A DNA stretch of 25,366 nt from a virus. The notes under the pieces are model-generated. The model saw only the letters and a program-made list of their open reading frames with translations, was not told where the DNA came from and did not search any database. Of this stretch, positions 5,275 through 12,596 are shown one piece after another (the stretch's first letter is position 1; each line of letters opens with the position of its first letter). The stretch covers positions 1 to 25,366 of the IMG/VR virus record IMGVR_UViG_3300021379_001019, one strand, 5' to 3'. The translations under genes were made by a program, and so were the position numbers.

Positions 5275-5366
5275 TTTTGGTTACAATATTTAATAAAATA
5301 GGCTTATTTCCTTTATTTGTGTAAAGGTCAAGAGAGCAAATACCATCTTTCTAATTGTAACCGAAA
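5275..5366 (+). ncRNA. Predicted multibranched structured RNA in the terS leader
   Basis: Bases 5275-5287 pair with 5354-5366 in a 13-bp helix (one U-G). Inside it three hairpins can form: AAATA-GGCT-TATTT (5296-5309), CCTTTA-TTTGTG-TAAAGG (5310-5327, perfect) and AGAGAG with CTTTCT (5331-5336 with 5347-5352, one G-U). Together these make a four-way junction. It starts at the predicted transcription start. I recognise no known class; it may be a leader that protects the late mRNA, a regulator, or a separate small RNA. Confidence 0.45.
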
Positions 5367-5433
5367 GCATTACAAAAAAATTAAAGTTTAACGAGGCATC
5401 TATTATAAAAAGAAAACAAGTGGAGTTGATGTG

Positions 5434-5805
5434 ATGAAAGCAGGGCGACCAAAGACAGAAATAGATAAAGACCAATTTGTTAAGTTATGTGAACTACAAA
5501 GCACTCTGCGTGAAGTGGCAGGGTTTTTCCATTGTTCAGAAGATGCAGTAAGAAGCTGGTGTAAAAGAGAGATGGGAATGACATATGAAGAAGCGTTTGA
5601 GGAATTTAGAGTAGGTGGTTTGTTATCGTTAAGAAGAAATCAATTTCAACTATCTCAAAAAAATACAGCTATGGCAATCTGGTTAGGTAAACAGCATCTG
5701 GGTCAAAAAGATATTATTACATACAACAATTTAGATGATAGTGAAGATGACCCATTGACAGCATCTATAAAGGCAAGTTTTGATAAAAAGGAACAAGATG
5801 AATGA
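5434..5805 (+). CDS. terS: Terminase small subunit
   Basis: The small terminase subunit recognises the phage DNA packaging site and hands DNA to the large subunit. The 123-aa protein has the expected plan: GRPKTEIDKDQFVKL, then a helix-turn-helix (LREVAGFFHCSEDAVRSWCK), a helical middle (YEEAFEEFRVGGLLSLRRNQ), and NTAMAIWLGKQHLGQKD, a motif seen in many TerS proteins of siphophages. The acidic end would contact TerL. ATG 5434 follows TGGAG (5421-5425) at eight bases; the GTG at 5431 is an alternative. It overlaps terL by eight bases. Confidence 0.88.
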   Translation: MKAGRPKTEIDKDQFVKLCELQSTLREVAGFFHCSEDAVRSWCKREMGMTYEEAFEEFRVGGLLSLRRNQFQLSQKNTAMAIWLGKQHLGQKDIITYNNLDDSEDDPLTASIKASFDKKEQDE

Positions 5806-7057
5806 GATTGGTTTTAGCCCAAAACAATTAGAACTATTTAAGTTTGGGTTTAGTAATTATGATGGTGTCATAGCAGATGGAACAATCAGGTCAGGAAAAA
5901 CATCATCAATGAGTATCGCATTTATACTTTGGGCAATGAGTGAGTTTAGGAACAAGAACTTTATCATAGCCTCAAAAAGTGTAACAAGTGCAGAGAGAAA
6001 TATCATTAAGCCTTTGATGAATATAAAGTATCTGCACAAACAATTTGATATAGCCTACTTCACATCAACACATACGCTAAAAGTTACAAGAGGCAGAAAC
6101 ACCCAATACTTCTATGTGTTTGGTGGTAAAGATGAGGCATCATATCAAACGGTTCAAGGTATTACAAGTGCAGGGGCATTTTTAGATGAAGTAGTCCTGA
6201 TGCCAGAAAGTTTTGTCAATCAGGTATTAGCAAGATGTAGTGTCCCAAGAAGTAAGTATTGGTTTAGCTGTAACCCAGAAAGTCCTAACCATTGGTTTAA
6301 GAAAGAGTGGGTCAATAAAGCTAACCAAAAGAATGTGAAGTATATACACTTTACAATGAAGGACAACCCCAGCCTAACAGATGAGATTGTTCAACGATAT
6401 GAGAATATGTATGATGGTGTATTTTACCAGAGATATATATTGGGGCAATGGGTCAGAGCAGAGGGTATTATTTACACCAAGTTTGCAGACAATATGGAAC
6501 GATACCTTATAGACCAAGTGCCAGATAATCTCATACTCATCAATGTAGGTGTTGACTTTGGTGGCAATAAGAGTGGGACAACATTTGTAGCAACAGGCTT
6601 TACCCCACACCTCAAAAACATAGTCGTATTAGAAGCAGAAAGAATAGAGGAAGAATTAAGCCCAGAAACATTAGATAAAAAATTTAGCACCTTTGCCAAG
6701 ATAGTATATGAAAAGTATGATAAACTATTTACAACAAGATGTGATAATGCAGAACCTGTATTGATACGAGGACTTAAGAACATAGCAATCAAGGACAGGT
6801 TAAAAACCAACATCAAGAAGGCACTAAAGAAACCCATCAAAGATAGAATAGAATTAGTGCAACGATTATTAGGAACAGACAGAATTAAGATGTTAAGACA
6901 TACAACTGTGCCTCTACAAAAAGGTTTAAGTCAGGCAGTATGGAGTGAGAAAAAAGAAGGCATTAGGTTAGATGATGGGACAAGTGATATAGATATATTA
7001 GATGCGTTTGAATATAGCATTGAAGAATATTTAGAGAACTTGGTAGAAATGGAGTAG
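5798..7057 (+). CDS. terL: Terminase large subunit (ATPase-nuclease)
   Basis: The motor that pumps DNA into the prohead and cuts it. The 419-aa protein has Walker A GTIRSGKT (28-35), Walker B AFLDE (127-131), then a coupling region with WFSCNPESPNHWFKKEW. The C-terminal RNase H-like nuclease shows D253 in GVDFGG, D316 in CDNAEP and an acidic DIDILDAFEY (397-406). The pattern matches the Terminase_3/XtmB-type group. A TTG at 5780 is in frame, but ATG 5798 follows AAAAGGA at a normal distance. It lies next to terS and is followed at once by a small membrane protein, DUF6321-like and portal genes. Confidence 0.96.
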   Translation: MNEIGFSPKQLELFKFGFSNYDGVIADGTIRSGKTSSMSIAFILWAMSEFRNKNFIIASKSVTSAERNIIKPLMNIKYLHKQFDIAYFTSTHTLKVTRGRNTQYFYVFGGKDEASYQTVQGITSAGAFLDEVVLMPESFVNQVLARCSVPRSKYWFSCNPESPNHWFKKEWVNKANQKNVKYIHFTMKDNPSLTDEIVQRYENMYDGVFYQRYILGQWVRAEGIIYTKFADNMERYLIDQVPDNLILINVGVDFGGNKSGTTFVATGFTPHLKNIVVLEAERIEEELSPETLDKKFSTFAKIVYEKYDKLFTTRCDNAEPVLIRGLKNIAIKDRLKTNIKKALKKPIKDRIELVQRLLGTDRIKMLRHTTVPLQKGLSQAVWSEKKEGIRLDDGTSDIDILDAFEYSIEEYLENLVEME

Positions 7058-7060
7058 CAT

Positions 7061-7186
7061 ATGTGGAAGAAGATATGGAAAAGTTTGTTAAGACCGATTG
7101 ACAATGAGCCGATAAATTGGTGGGTCAATGGTATAGCTATCTTCATATTAGTCTTGATGATTATAGAGGTGATAAGTAATGGCTAA
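7061..7186 (+). CDS. 41-aa single-pass membrane protein
   Basis: A small frame starting four bases after the terL stop, with GGAG (7051-7054) as ribosome binding site, and overlapping the next gene by eight bases. The peptide has a basic amphipathic start (MWKKIWKSLLRP), a NEPINWWVNG turn and a hydrophobic helix (IAIFILVLMIIEVI). This gives one membrane-spanning segment with the positive N terminus inside. I recognise no family. Small membrane proteins between terminase and portal are sometimes lysis or superinfection proteins, but nothing decides this here. Confidence 0.62.
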   Translation: MWKKIWKSLLRPIDNEPINWWVNGIAIFILVLMIIEVISNG

Positions 7187-7469
7187 AAAGAAAGACCCAA
7201 GATTAGAGCGAGCAGGAGTTAGTGGCTTTAATAAGCCAAAGAGAACACCTAACCACCCAACCAAATCTCACATAGTTGTAGCAAAAGAAGGTAACAAAAT
7301 AAAAACGATTAGGTTTGGTCAGAAGGGTGCAGATACGGTAACCAAAGCAACGAAGAAATTGACACCAAAGCTAAAAGCCAAGAGGGCATCATTCAAAGCA
7401 AGACACGCTAAAAATATTGCTAAAGGTAAAATGTCAGGGGCTTATTGGGCGGACAAAATTAAATGGTGA
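7179..7469 (+). CDS. DUF6321-like small basic protein
   Basis: A 96-aa, very basic protein that I recognise as close to the DUF6321 type of phage proteins. It has a FNKPKRTPNHPTKSHIVVAK block, a KIKTIRFGQKGA strand pair, and the typical end KARHAKNIAKGKMSGAYWA followed by DKIKW. The family is found in head-gene clusters of many phages; its role is not established, and the charge suggests DNA or nucleic acid contact, perhaps as a virion component. It overlaps the 41-aa gene and lies 22 bases before the portal gene. Confidence 0.78.
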   Translation: MAKKKDPRLERAGVSGFNKPKRTPNHPTKSHIVVAKEGNKIKTIRFGQKGADTVTKATKKLTPKLKAKRASFKARHAKNIAKGKMSGAYWADKIKW

Positions 7470-7491
7470 AGCGATTAAGAGGGGTAAGTAA

Positions 7492-9270
7492 ATGAGTATA
7501 GATGTAAATGGAATAATTAGAAATTTAGTAGGTATAGAAAAAGCACTACCTTATAAATCATATTATGCTAAAGATTGGTTATCTTGGTATAGGGGTAGAG
7601 TGTTAGGTTTTCATAACTACAAAATATATAATGGGACTAACTATCTTGAGATGGAAAGAAAGACCCTAAACCTTCCAAAGTTTATAGCTGAAAGTTGGGC
7701 TAATCTTTTGATGAATGAAAGATGCGATATTATACTACCTGATGAAGAAAAAGAAAAGTTAGACCAAATACTATACAATACAAACTTTTGGCAAAAAGCC
7801 AATGATGGTATTGAGAAATCTTTTGCATTAGGTTTAGGTGCATTGATTGTTAATGTGGAAGGACTTGGTGTTAGTGAAACAGGTAGAATAAATAAAGACA
7901 AATCTAAATTAACAATAGACTTTGTAAATGAAACAAAGATATACCCCATCACAATAGAGCATAAGAATATTACAGAGTGTGCATTTGTATCTCAAGGAAC
8001 TGATGAAACCAATGTGGTTGTGCATCTTAAAAATGAGAATGGCACATATGATATATGCAACTATTGTTTAGACCACGATTATAAAATAAAAACAAAATAT
8101 ATATTTAATACAAAAAGTGAGATGCCTTGGTTCTTTATATTAAGACCAAACCTATCATCAAACTTTATGACAGAATTATTAGATGATGAAATTGGTATTA
8201 GTATTTATGCGAATTGCCTTGACAACTTTAAAGCGATTGACAACAAGTATGATGGTTTTGATTTAGAATATGTATTAGGTCGTAAGCGTATGTTTGTATC
8301 AACAGAGGCTTGGACACTTAACAAAAATGATGGAACAATGCAACGAACTTTTGACCCATATGATACACTCTTTTATCACTTGCCAGATAATGATGATGGT
8401 AAACCACTTATTACAAATAAGAGTGATGAGTTAAGATACGAAGCATATGTTAGAGGTATCAATACAGAGATGAGTTATATTGCAATGAAGTGTGGACTTG
8501 GTGAAAACTTTTTGAAGTTTGATGGTAGTGTAGTCGCTACAGCAACACAGGTCATTAGTGAAAACTCAACCCTATATAGAAATATTAAAAAGCACCAAAT
8601 ACTTATAGAAGATGTATTGTTGAGATTAGCAAAAGTTGTTATGAAAGCATCTAACGATTTTACCAACATTCAGTTCAAACCTTTAGAAGATAGTGAAATT
8701 AGAATTATGTTTGATGACAGTATCTTTGAAGATAAGGGTAGCGAAATGGACAGAGATAGATTAGATGTTCAAGCAGGAATAATGAGTGTTCCAGAGTATA
8801 GAGAAAAATGGTATGGTGAAGATGAAGAAACAGCAGTAGAAAAATACAACAACCATTTCTTATACAAAGTTATAGACAACTACTTAACAGCCTTATCAAG
8901 CGGTGCAATTACACCAGAACAATATGTTGAAAAAGTTTTCCCTAATGCAACTAACAAATTAGAGATTATAGAATATATTGAGAAGATGGTTGGTAAGGAA
9001 GAAGCAGATATGCAAGACTTCTTATATGATGGTGATGAAAGTGGACAACAAGAACAACCACAAGAAGTTGCAGGTGATAAAGCACAGCAAGAAAGTTCTT
9101 ACAATGGTGCGCAGATACAAAGTGCGATTAACATTGTTAAAGAATATGCAACAGGGGCATTGGCAGAAGATAGTGCAATATCAATGCTTATGGAGTTCTT
9201 AAGAATAGATGAACAAACAGCAAGAAATATGGTTAAGATAGATACATCAAATTTACCAAGTGAGGAGTAG
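7492..9270 (+). CDS. Portal protein, SPP1 gp6-like
   Basis: The portal forms the ring at the head vertex through which DNA enters and leaves. At 592 aa, its first region (IEKALPYKSYYAKDWLSWYRG) and KTLNLPKFIAESWANLLMNE are characteristic of the SPP1-type portal family. An aromatic/acidic wing and stem lie in the middle. A VATATQVISENSTLYRN helix (~345-362) precedes the crown. The end carries an acidic Gln-rich linker (~518-545), then IQSAINIVKEYATGALAEDS, a segment common at portal C termini. The ATG has GAGGGG upstream. Position between terL and minor head genes agrees. Confidence 0.9.
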   Translation: MSIDVNGIIRNLVGIEKALPYKSYYAKDWLSWYRGRVLGFHNYKIYNGTNYLEMERKTLNLPKFIAESWANLLMNERCDIILPDEEKEKLDQILYNTNFWQKANDGIEKSFALGLGALIVNVEGLGVSETGRINKDKSKLTIDFVNETKIYPITIEHKNITECAFVSQGTDETNVVVHLKNENGTYDICNYCLDHDYKIKTKYIFNTKSEMPWFFILRPNLSSNFMTELLDDEIGISIYANCLDNFKAIDNKYDGFDLEYVLGRKRMFVSTEAWTLNKNDGTMQRTFDPYDTLFYHLPDNDDGKPLITNKSDELRYEAYVRGINTEMSYIAMKCGLGENFLKFDGSVVATATQVISENSTLYRNIKKHQILIEDVLLRLAKVVMKASNDFTNIQFKPLEDSEIRIMFDDSIFEDKGSEMDRDRLDVQAGIMSVPEYREKWYGEDEETAVEKYNNHFLYKVIDNYLTALSSGAITPEQYVEKVFPNATNKLEIIEYIEKMVGKEEADMQDFLYDGDESGQQEQPQEVAGDKAQQESSYNGAQIQSAINIVKEYATGALAEDSAISMLMEFLRIDEQTARNMVKIDTSNLPSEE

Positions 9271-9273
9271 AAT

Positions 9274-9342
9274 ATGCACTATGGAAAAAAGAAACCCAAG
9301 AAGATGGGTTATGGCAACAAGAGTAAAGGCAAGAAAAAATAA
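9274..9342 (+). CDS. 22-aa Lys-rich micropeptide after the portal
   Basis: A tiny frame four bases after the portal stop, with GAGGAG (9262-9267) ideally placed before ATG 9274. The peptide MHYGKKKPKKMGYGNKSKGK is half lysine and contains two G-Y/Y-G units. Similar Lys/Gly/Tyr-rich micropeptides occur in phage head clusters; the charge suggests DNA or RNA binding, perhaps as a packaged peptide. Support comes from the strong ribosome site and the non-random composition. There is no known function. Confidence 0.5.
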   Translation: MHYGKKKPKKMGYGNKSKGKKK

Positions 9343-9359
9343 AGTGTAGGTGATTAGTT

Positions 9360-11699
9360 TTGGCAAGAGATATACATAATGTAACTGATGATGTGTCTTT
9401 AGTAATGAGAGAAGTTATAGATGCAACTGAAAATGCAATGGTATTAGAAACAGCACTTCATCTCAACAAGGGTGCAAAGTCAGCCAATGCCAAAGACTAC
9501 ATCAAAACACAAGTAGCTTCAAAAAGACAATTAAATAATAAATTACAACAAGTGGCAAACAAATCTCAAAAGATGCTTAACAATGTGATTGACAACATTG
9601 GTTCATATACAGGCACAGATACCAAACAACTAAAAAAAGATACAGCAAGTGGTATGAAGATGTTAGTAAGAAGTGCAAAGTCAATGCAAAACAAAACACT
9701 TAAAAAAGTATCACGATTAGAAAGATATGCAACATCAGCACAGTTTATTCCTAATTTAGATAAGAGTATTATTAGCCAAACTAAAACAGGCATTGATAAG
9801 GGCTTACCTGTAACATATAAAAATGGTCGCAAGGTTACTTATAAAGCCTATATGGAAATGGCAGTCAGAACAGGCATACAACAAGAGATAGGCAATAGAC
9901 AATTAGAAGCTGGTAAAAATGCAAACATAGTTTTCTATGTGGTAAATGAATTTGGTGATTGTGCAGATGACCACGCTGACTATCAAGGTAAAATGTATTA
10001 TGATGAGGGTTTTCAAGACTTCCCATTGAGAGATGAAATTAAAGGTTTGATACAAGACCATATACAAAGAAATGGGTTGTTGTCAATACAGGCAGTTAGA
10101 GATAATGAACCTTACTTAACAACAAGACCTAATTGCAGACATAAGATGAAACCTGTTGCTATAGATAGAGTGCTTAAAGAAAGTGTTGAAGATATTAAAG
10201 ATGATTTAGGGTATAAAACAAAATCATATAGACCTGAAAATTATGAAGCAACAAAAGAGCAACGCTACAATGAAAGAAACATTAGAAAGTATAAGCAGAG
10301 AAATTTAACTTATATGGCACTTTACAAAAAGACAAATAATAAACAATATTTGTTATTAGCACAAAAAGAAAAAAGACAAGCAATGTTGTGGCAAAAAAGA
10401 CAAAGACAACATATGAAAGCAAACCCAGATTTGTTTAGAGATTATGAAAGAGAAAACCCAAGAGTGTTGTTACAAGACTTGGGTCTAACTAATAAGAAGA
10501 TACAAGTTGACCCTAACAAACCACCAACACCAATTACTAACAAGCCACCACAGAACCCACCTGTTCCAATGAGTGCAACGGTGCAAGAACACTTGGAAGT
10601 TCCAGAACAAAACTTAACAGAGATATTAACAAGTGATAAACAAAAAACATCAACTATGAACCAAGTATTTACAGGTAGAAACTTACTTGAAGAAAGAGAT
10701 GTTGACCCTGATAAAGATGCTTTTGATAATGATTTTATGTATAATTTAGAACACAATCAATATTTTCAAAGAGGTTTTGATGAAGTTCCATCATTACAAA
10801 TAAGAGAAGATTTTAATAAAGAATTAGAAAAATCACCTTATATGTTGTTTAGAGGTTATAGTGCAAGAACTAATGATGAAGCAAATAGTTTTAGAGAAGA
10901 TATGGAAACAGGTATATTTTATGTAGATAATAGTGGTGGTGCAGTTCACGGTAGAGGTATGTATTTTGCATTTGCAAAACCTAAACAAAGTGGAGTGCAT
11001 AGTGGGGAACTTGGGAAAAGATACGCAAATGATATTGCTTTAGAGTATGCAACAAGAAATGGTCATAGACATCAAAGAATAGACATAGCATATGTTAGAA
11101 AAGATGCAAAGATAGCAAAAAGTGAAGAAGAAATATATAATGAATATAAAGAACAATATAATAGAAAAGCATCACAAAAGGCAGGTCTTGAAAAACAACA
11201 CAATGGTTTTGTTGCAATAGATAAAAAGTTTGAAAATTTTAAGAAAAAATTTGATAAAGAATTTAAAGTGTTAGAAGATGAAGATAGTGCTAATGATAAA
11301 AAAATAAATGAATTACATAAAAGAATATTGCTAACAGATTTAAGTAAAAAAGAATATAAATCAAACAAAGAAGCACTTGAAAATTTACGAAGCAGACAAG
11401 CAGAAATTGTTTTACAAAAGAGAGAAAGACATAATGAATTAGTAAAAATAAGAAGAAAAAGAGATGAAGATAAAAATGTATTTTTATATGAAAACCAAGA
11501 ACTAAAAAAACTTTATCAAGCAACAGATGAAGTTACAGGAAATATTGATGTGGGTGTAGCAGGTGTTCAACTTGGTTATGATGGTTATGAAGTAGGTAAG
11601 TCAAATTATTTTGTTTTACTAAATAGGTCGCAAATTGTTTTATTGGACAATGATGGTGATATAAAAGACCCAATAGTTGAAAAGCTAACATTTGAATAA
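9360..11699 (+). CDS. Minor head protein fused to a probable ADP-ribosyltransferase domain
   Basis: This 779-aa protein joins a minor capsid (MuF/SPP1 gp7 or 'minor capsid 2') domain to a toxin-like end. The head domain has D200-C-A-D-D-H-A-D-Y-Q-G (200-210) and RPNCRH (256-261), the conserved signature of that group. A charged and then Pro-rich linker (~300-410) follows. The last part has LFRGYSA (R498), HGRGMYFAF (530-538) and, after a long charged insertion (~565-725, coiled coil), GYDGYEV and VLLNRSQIV (739-760). This order matches ADP-ribosyltransferase folds attached to phage MuF proteins, with R498/H530 and Y535 as likely NAD-binding positions and E744 a candidate catalytic Glu. The start is TTG with AGGTGA (9348-9353) upstream. 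It may be carried in the virion and injected to modify host proteins, like T4 Alt; this is inference. Confidence 0.82.
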   Translation: MARDIHNVTDDVSLVMREVIDATENAMVLETALHLNKGAKSANAKDYIKTQVASKRQLNNKLQQVANKSQKMLNNVIDNIGSYTGTDTKQLKKDTASGMKMLVRSAKSMQNKTLKKVSRLERYATSAQFIPNLDKSIISQTKTGIDKGLPVTYKNGRKVTYKAYMEMAVRTGIQQEIGNRQLEAGKNANIVFYVVNEFGDCADDHADYQGKMYYDEGFQDFPLRDEIKGLIQDHIQRNGLLSIQAVRDNEPYLTTRPNCRHKMKPVAIDRVLKESVEDIKDDLGYKTKSYRPENYEATKEQRYNERNIRKYKQRNLTYMALYKKTNNKQYLLLAQKEKRQAMLWQKRQRQHMKANPDLFRDYERENPRVLLQDLGLTNKKIQVDPNKPPTPITNKPPQNPPVPMSATVQEHLEVPEQNLTEILTSDKQKTSTMNQVFTGRNLLEERDVDPDKDAFDNDFMYNLEHNQYFQRGFDEVPSLQIREDFNKELEKSPYMLFRGYSARTNDEANSFREDMETGIFYVDNSGGAVHGRGMYFAFAKPKQSGVHSGELGKRYANDIALEYATRNGHRHQRIDIAYVRKDAKIAKSEEEIYNEYKEQYNRKASQKAGLEKQHNGFVAIDKKFENFKKKFDKEFKVLEDEDSANDKKINELHKRILLTDLSKKEYKSNKEALENLRSRQAEIVLQKRERHNELVKIRRKRDEDKNVFLYENQELKKLYQATDEVTGNIDVGVAGVQLGYDGYEVGKSNYFVLLNRSQIVLLDNDGDIKDPIVEKLTFE

Positions 11700-11711
11700 T
11701 GAGGAGTTAAT

Positions 11712-11906
11712 ATGATAAACAATGTTGATTTAAAATATAAGAAAAAAAAATATATGACTATTACACCTATGATTTTTAAAATGATAGATGATGGTATGAA
11801 TAAAACTGAAGTAAAAGAATATTTAAAAAAAATTGGCGTTGAACCAAACCTAATAAAAGATGTTGTTGATATTGGTTTTGAAAGAAACAGACAAAGAATA
11901 ATATAG
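11712..11906 (+). CDS. Hypothetical small protein (64 aa) after the ART-fused head protein
   Basis: An unrecognised, basic 64-aa protein starting behind GAGGAG (11701-11706). It begins MINNVDLKYKKKKYMTITP and continues with two probable helices (MIFKMIDDGMNKTEVKEYL, then NLIKDVVDIGFERNRQR), which look like a small helix-turn-helix or helical bundle. It sits directly after the fusion protein and before a promoter. That place would suit a partner or an immunity-type protein for the transferase domain, but a DNA-binding or assembly role is equally possible. Confidence 0.62.
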   Translation: MINNVDLKYKKKKYMTITPMIFKMIDDGMNKTEVKEYLKKIGVEPNLIKDVVDIGFERNRQRII

Positions 11907-11909
11907 TTA

Positions 11910-11938
11910 TTAAAACACATTTTACAATGTGATATAAT
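11910..11938 (+). promoter_or_regulatory. Promoter for scaffold and coat genes, with an operator-like palindrome
   Basis: TGATATAAT (11930-11938) is a perfect extended -10 (TGn plus TATAAT). A weak TTAAAA (11910-11915) lies 17 bp upstream. CACATT (11916-11921) and AATGTG (11926-11931) form a palindrome that overlaps the -10 TG element and so could be an operator. Transcription would begin near 11945. This separate promoter would let capsid proteins be made in excess of the rest of the head operon. Confidence 0.62.
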
Positions 11939-11950
11939 AAAAGTAGTTTA

Positions 11951-11969
11951 CAAGTTCTATAAAAACTTG
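11951..11969 (+). promoter_or_regulatory. 5'-proximal leader hairpin of the scaffold/coat transcript
   Basis: CAAGTT (11951-11956) pairs with AACTTG (11964-11969) around CTATAAA. After one A-G mismatch the stem can extend by three U-A pairs. It begins about six bases after the predicted transcription start. No T-run follows, so it is not a terminator on this strand. Confidence 0.42.
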
Positions 11970-12001
11970 GAAAAAAAAATAACACTGAAGGAGTGTGTGT
12001 G

Positions 12002-12583
12002 ATGGAAAAAGAAACACAAACAGTTGATACATCAGTCAACACAACAGAGCAACCTGTTGAAAAACAAGTGCAAGAAAAAGTGGTAGAGGCAAAACCTGAA
12101 CCACAACCACAAGAACAAAAAGCAGAAGTTGAGGCTAAAGGAAAAGTGTTTACTCAAGCACAGCTTGATGAGATTGTGATAAATAGACTTGGGAAGGAAA
12201 GAGCAAGGTTTTTAAAGAAACTTGGCATTGAAGATGAAAGTAAGCTTGATGACATTGTTAAGAAATCTCAAGAATATGAAACAGTAAGAGGTGAGGTGGA
12301 AACACTAAAACTTCAAAAGGCGAAGCAAGAGAAAGTTAATGTTTTAACTAAATCAAATGCAGACCCAGAGTTCACAGACTATCTTATTGAAAAGGTAGAA
12401 GTTGCAGAAGGCGAAACTTATGAACAGGCAGTAGAGAAATATCTTGAAGCCCACCCAAAGTTTAAGAATGAGCAATTTACAAGTGTGGACAGCAGTATCA
12501 AAATGAGTGGTGGTAGCTACCCAGATTTTACTAAAATGACAACAAAACAATACCTCGCTTGGCGAGAGAAAAATAAATTATAA
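12002..12583 (+). CDS. Capsid scaffolding protein
   Basis: A 193-aa protein that guides coat assembly and is then lost from the head. It has the usual build: a disordered, Gln/Glu/Pro-rich first 50 residues, then FTQAQLDEIVINRLGKERAR, a scaffold signature, a coiled-coil (ETVRGEVETLKLQKAK), and a helical end. The last residues KMTTKQYLAWREKNKL are an amphipathic basic helix, which in such proteins binds coat. The frame starts at 11993, but ATG 12002 follows AAGGAG at eight bases and is preferred. It sits directly before the coat gene and after the extended -10 promoter. Confidence 0.86.
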   Translation: MEKETQTVDTSVNTTEQPVEKQVQEKVVEAKPEPQPQEQKAEVEAKGKVFTQAQLDEIVINRLGKERARFLKKLGIEDESKLDDIVKKSQEYETVRGEVETLKLQKAKQEKVNVLTKSNADPEFTDYLIEKVEVAEGETYEQAVEKYLEAHPKFKNEQFTSVDSSIKMSGGSYPDFTKMTTKQYLAWREKNKL

Positions 12584-12596
12584 GGAGATTTAAAAA

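Larger units (their letters stand above)
5108..5433 (+). promoter_or_regulatory. Long non-coding leader before the packaging genes
   Basis: No supported gene in 326 bases. The left half holds two pairs of complementary words in crossing order: GTATAGT (5109-5115) with ACTATAC (5194-5200), and TGTAGGGT (5117-5124) with ACCCTACA (5203-5210). They could be operator-like sites or a pseudoknot. A small hairpin ATGG-AAAAA-CCAT lies at 5177-5189. The right half holds an extended -10 promoter and a large predicted RNA fold, listed separately. A purine-rich stretch and TGGAG (5421-5425) lead to terS. Confidence 0.5.

Noticed and set aside
5275-5366. tRNA gene
   Set aside because: The cloverleaf-like fold has a 13-bp closing helix, no 7-base anticodon loop, no T-arm consensus and no CCA-type end.
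711-5402. The shared 12-base word ACGAGGCATCT-like at 711 and 5391
   Set aside because: One site is inside a conserved gene, the other in a leader. Without a third copy or symmetry it looks like chance.
8000-8006. CUGAUGA core-like words at 8000, 9385 and 14931
   Set aside because: They lie in coding sequence and lack a GAAA-stem III-NUH partner and flanking stem I, so they are not ribozymes.
8978-9202. Plus-strand frame inside the portal gene
   Set aside because: It is out of frame within a conserved part of the portal and has no start signal.
11951-11980. Terminator before the scaffold gene
   Set aside because: An A-run, not a T-run, follows on this strand. On the other strand the T-run precedes the stem.
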